Shown here: one piece after another, positions 7,610 to 7,701 of the stretch | Layout: every line of letters begins with the position of its first letter | Position numbering within the stretch: the first letter of the stretch is position 1 | Source: an uncultured Ignavibacteria bacterium | GTDB lineage: Bacteria; Bacteroidota; Ignavibacteria; Kapaibacteriales; UBA2268 | DNA: 7,701 nucleotides | Direction: 5' to 3' | NCBI GenBank assembly: GCA_903911805.1 | Contig: CAIWET010000229.1 | Span: forward strand, 1 to 7,701 | Translations under genes and position numbers: made by a program | Notes under the pieces: generated by a model | The model's database searches: none | What the model saw: only the letters and a program-made list of their open reading frames with translations | What the model was told of the DNA's origin: nothing

Positions 7610-7701
7610 TAATTTTAATATATCTTAGAATTATTTTATTGATGTATCGTGATTGCTTTTTTAAATTTTTGTATTAATTTAAGCAAAATATAAATTAATA
7701 A
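7610..7701. other. AT-rich 3' flank without a gene
   Basis: The 92 bases after the second stop codon are nearly all A and T and hold no credible reading frame, RNA gene or strong promoter. A run of six T (7657-7662) and several shorter T runs occur, but no G+C-rich stem precedes them. The window ends before any next gene, so it cannot be told whether the operon ends here. Confidence 0.6.
7653..7686 (+). terminator. Possible weak AT-rich hairpin downstream of the operon
   Basis: TTGCTT (7653-7658) can pair with AAGCAA (7681-7686). Inside it, AAATT (7663-7667) can pair with AATTT (7676-7680), leaving a 4-base bulge and an 8-base loop. Only two pairs are G-C and no T tract follows the stem, so this is not a canonical intrinsic terminator. 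It may be chance in such AT-rich DNA. It is listed only because it is the sole structure visible in the 3' flank. Confidence 0.2.

Noticed and set aside
7666..7695. Possible promoter in the 3' flank (TATAAA at 7689-7694)
   Set aside because: No -35-like hexamer at 16-18 bases is convincing, such hexamers are expected by chance in DNA this AT-rich, and the window ends before any gene it could serve.
1..7701. CRISPR arrays, insertion sequences, tRNA or rRNA genes, riboswitches, direct repeats
   Set aside because: Coding sequence occupies all but the last 92 bases, and I saw no spaced repeats, transposase motifs, terminal inverted repeats or structured RNA signature.

Overview
The window is almost entirely filled by two co-directional two-component signalling genes on the + strand. 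They are followed by a 92-base AT-rich tail with no gene. The DNA is strongly AT-rich: the lines I counted by hand were about a quarter G+C, and arginine is mostly AGA. The architecture (periplasmic helical sensor, tandem HAMP, stacked PAS and GAF domains, hybrid kinase with two receivers and an HPt) points to a free-living Gram-negative bacterium with a large signalling repertoire. The phylum cannot be fixed from this sequence. AT-rich Bacteroidota/Ignavibacteriota-type, Spirochaetota or Campylobacterota lineages would all fit.

Layout: 1-6198 encodes a 2065-residue membrane-anchored hybrid histidine kinase. It has two transmembrane helices around a periplasmic helical domain, two HAMP units, five PAS domains, one GAF domain with an insertion, a sixth degenerate PAS, HisKA, HATPase, two receivers, an HPt and a C-terminal helical tail. 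Starting at 6191 and overlapping the first gene by 8 bases is a 472-residue soluble protein. It has an N-terminal receiver, a coiled coil and a histidine kinase core of a distinct subfamily with a long helical insertion after the H-box. The region 7610-7701 is the 3' flank, with only a weak AT-rich hairpin.

How they may work together: protein 1 carries every step of a His-Asp-His-Asp relay up to the HPt, and it lacks only a final receiver. The translationally coupled second gene supplies a receiver attached to a second kinase. The simplest reading is that the HPt of protein 1 phosphorylates the receiver of protein 2 and so sets the activity of the second kinase (a kinase-to-kinase cascade). 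That link is inference from gene order and domain content. Neither protein has a DNA-binding or enzymatic output domain, so the final output lies outside the window.

I see no mobile element, CRISPR array, RNA gene or clearly foreign segment. The unusual parts are variations within known signalling families, not an obviously new kind of system.
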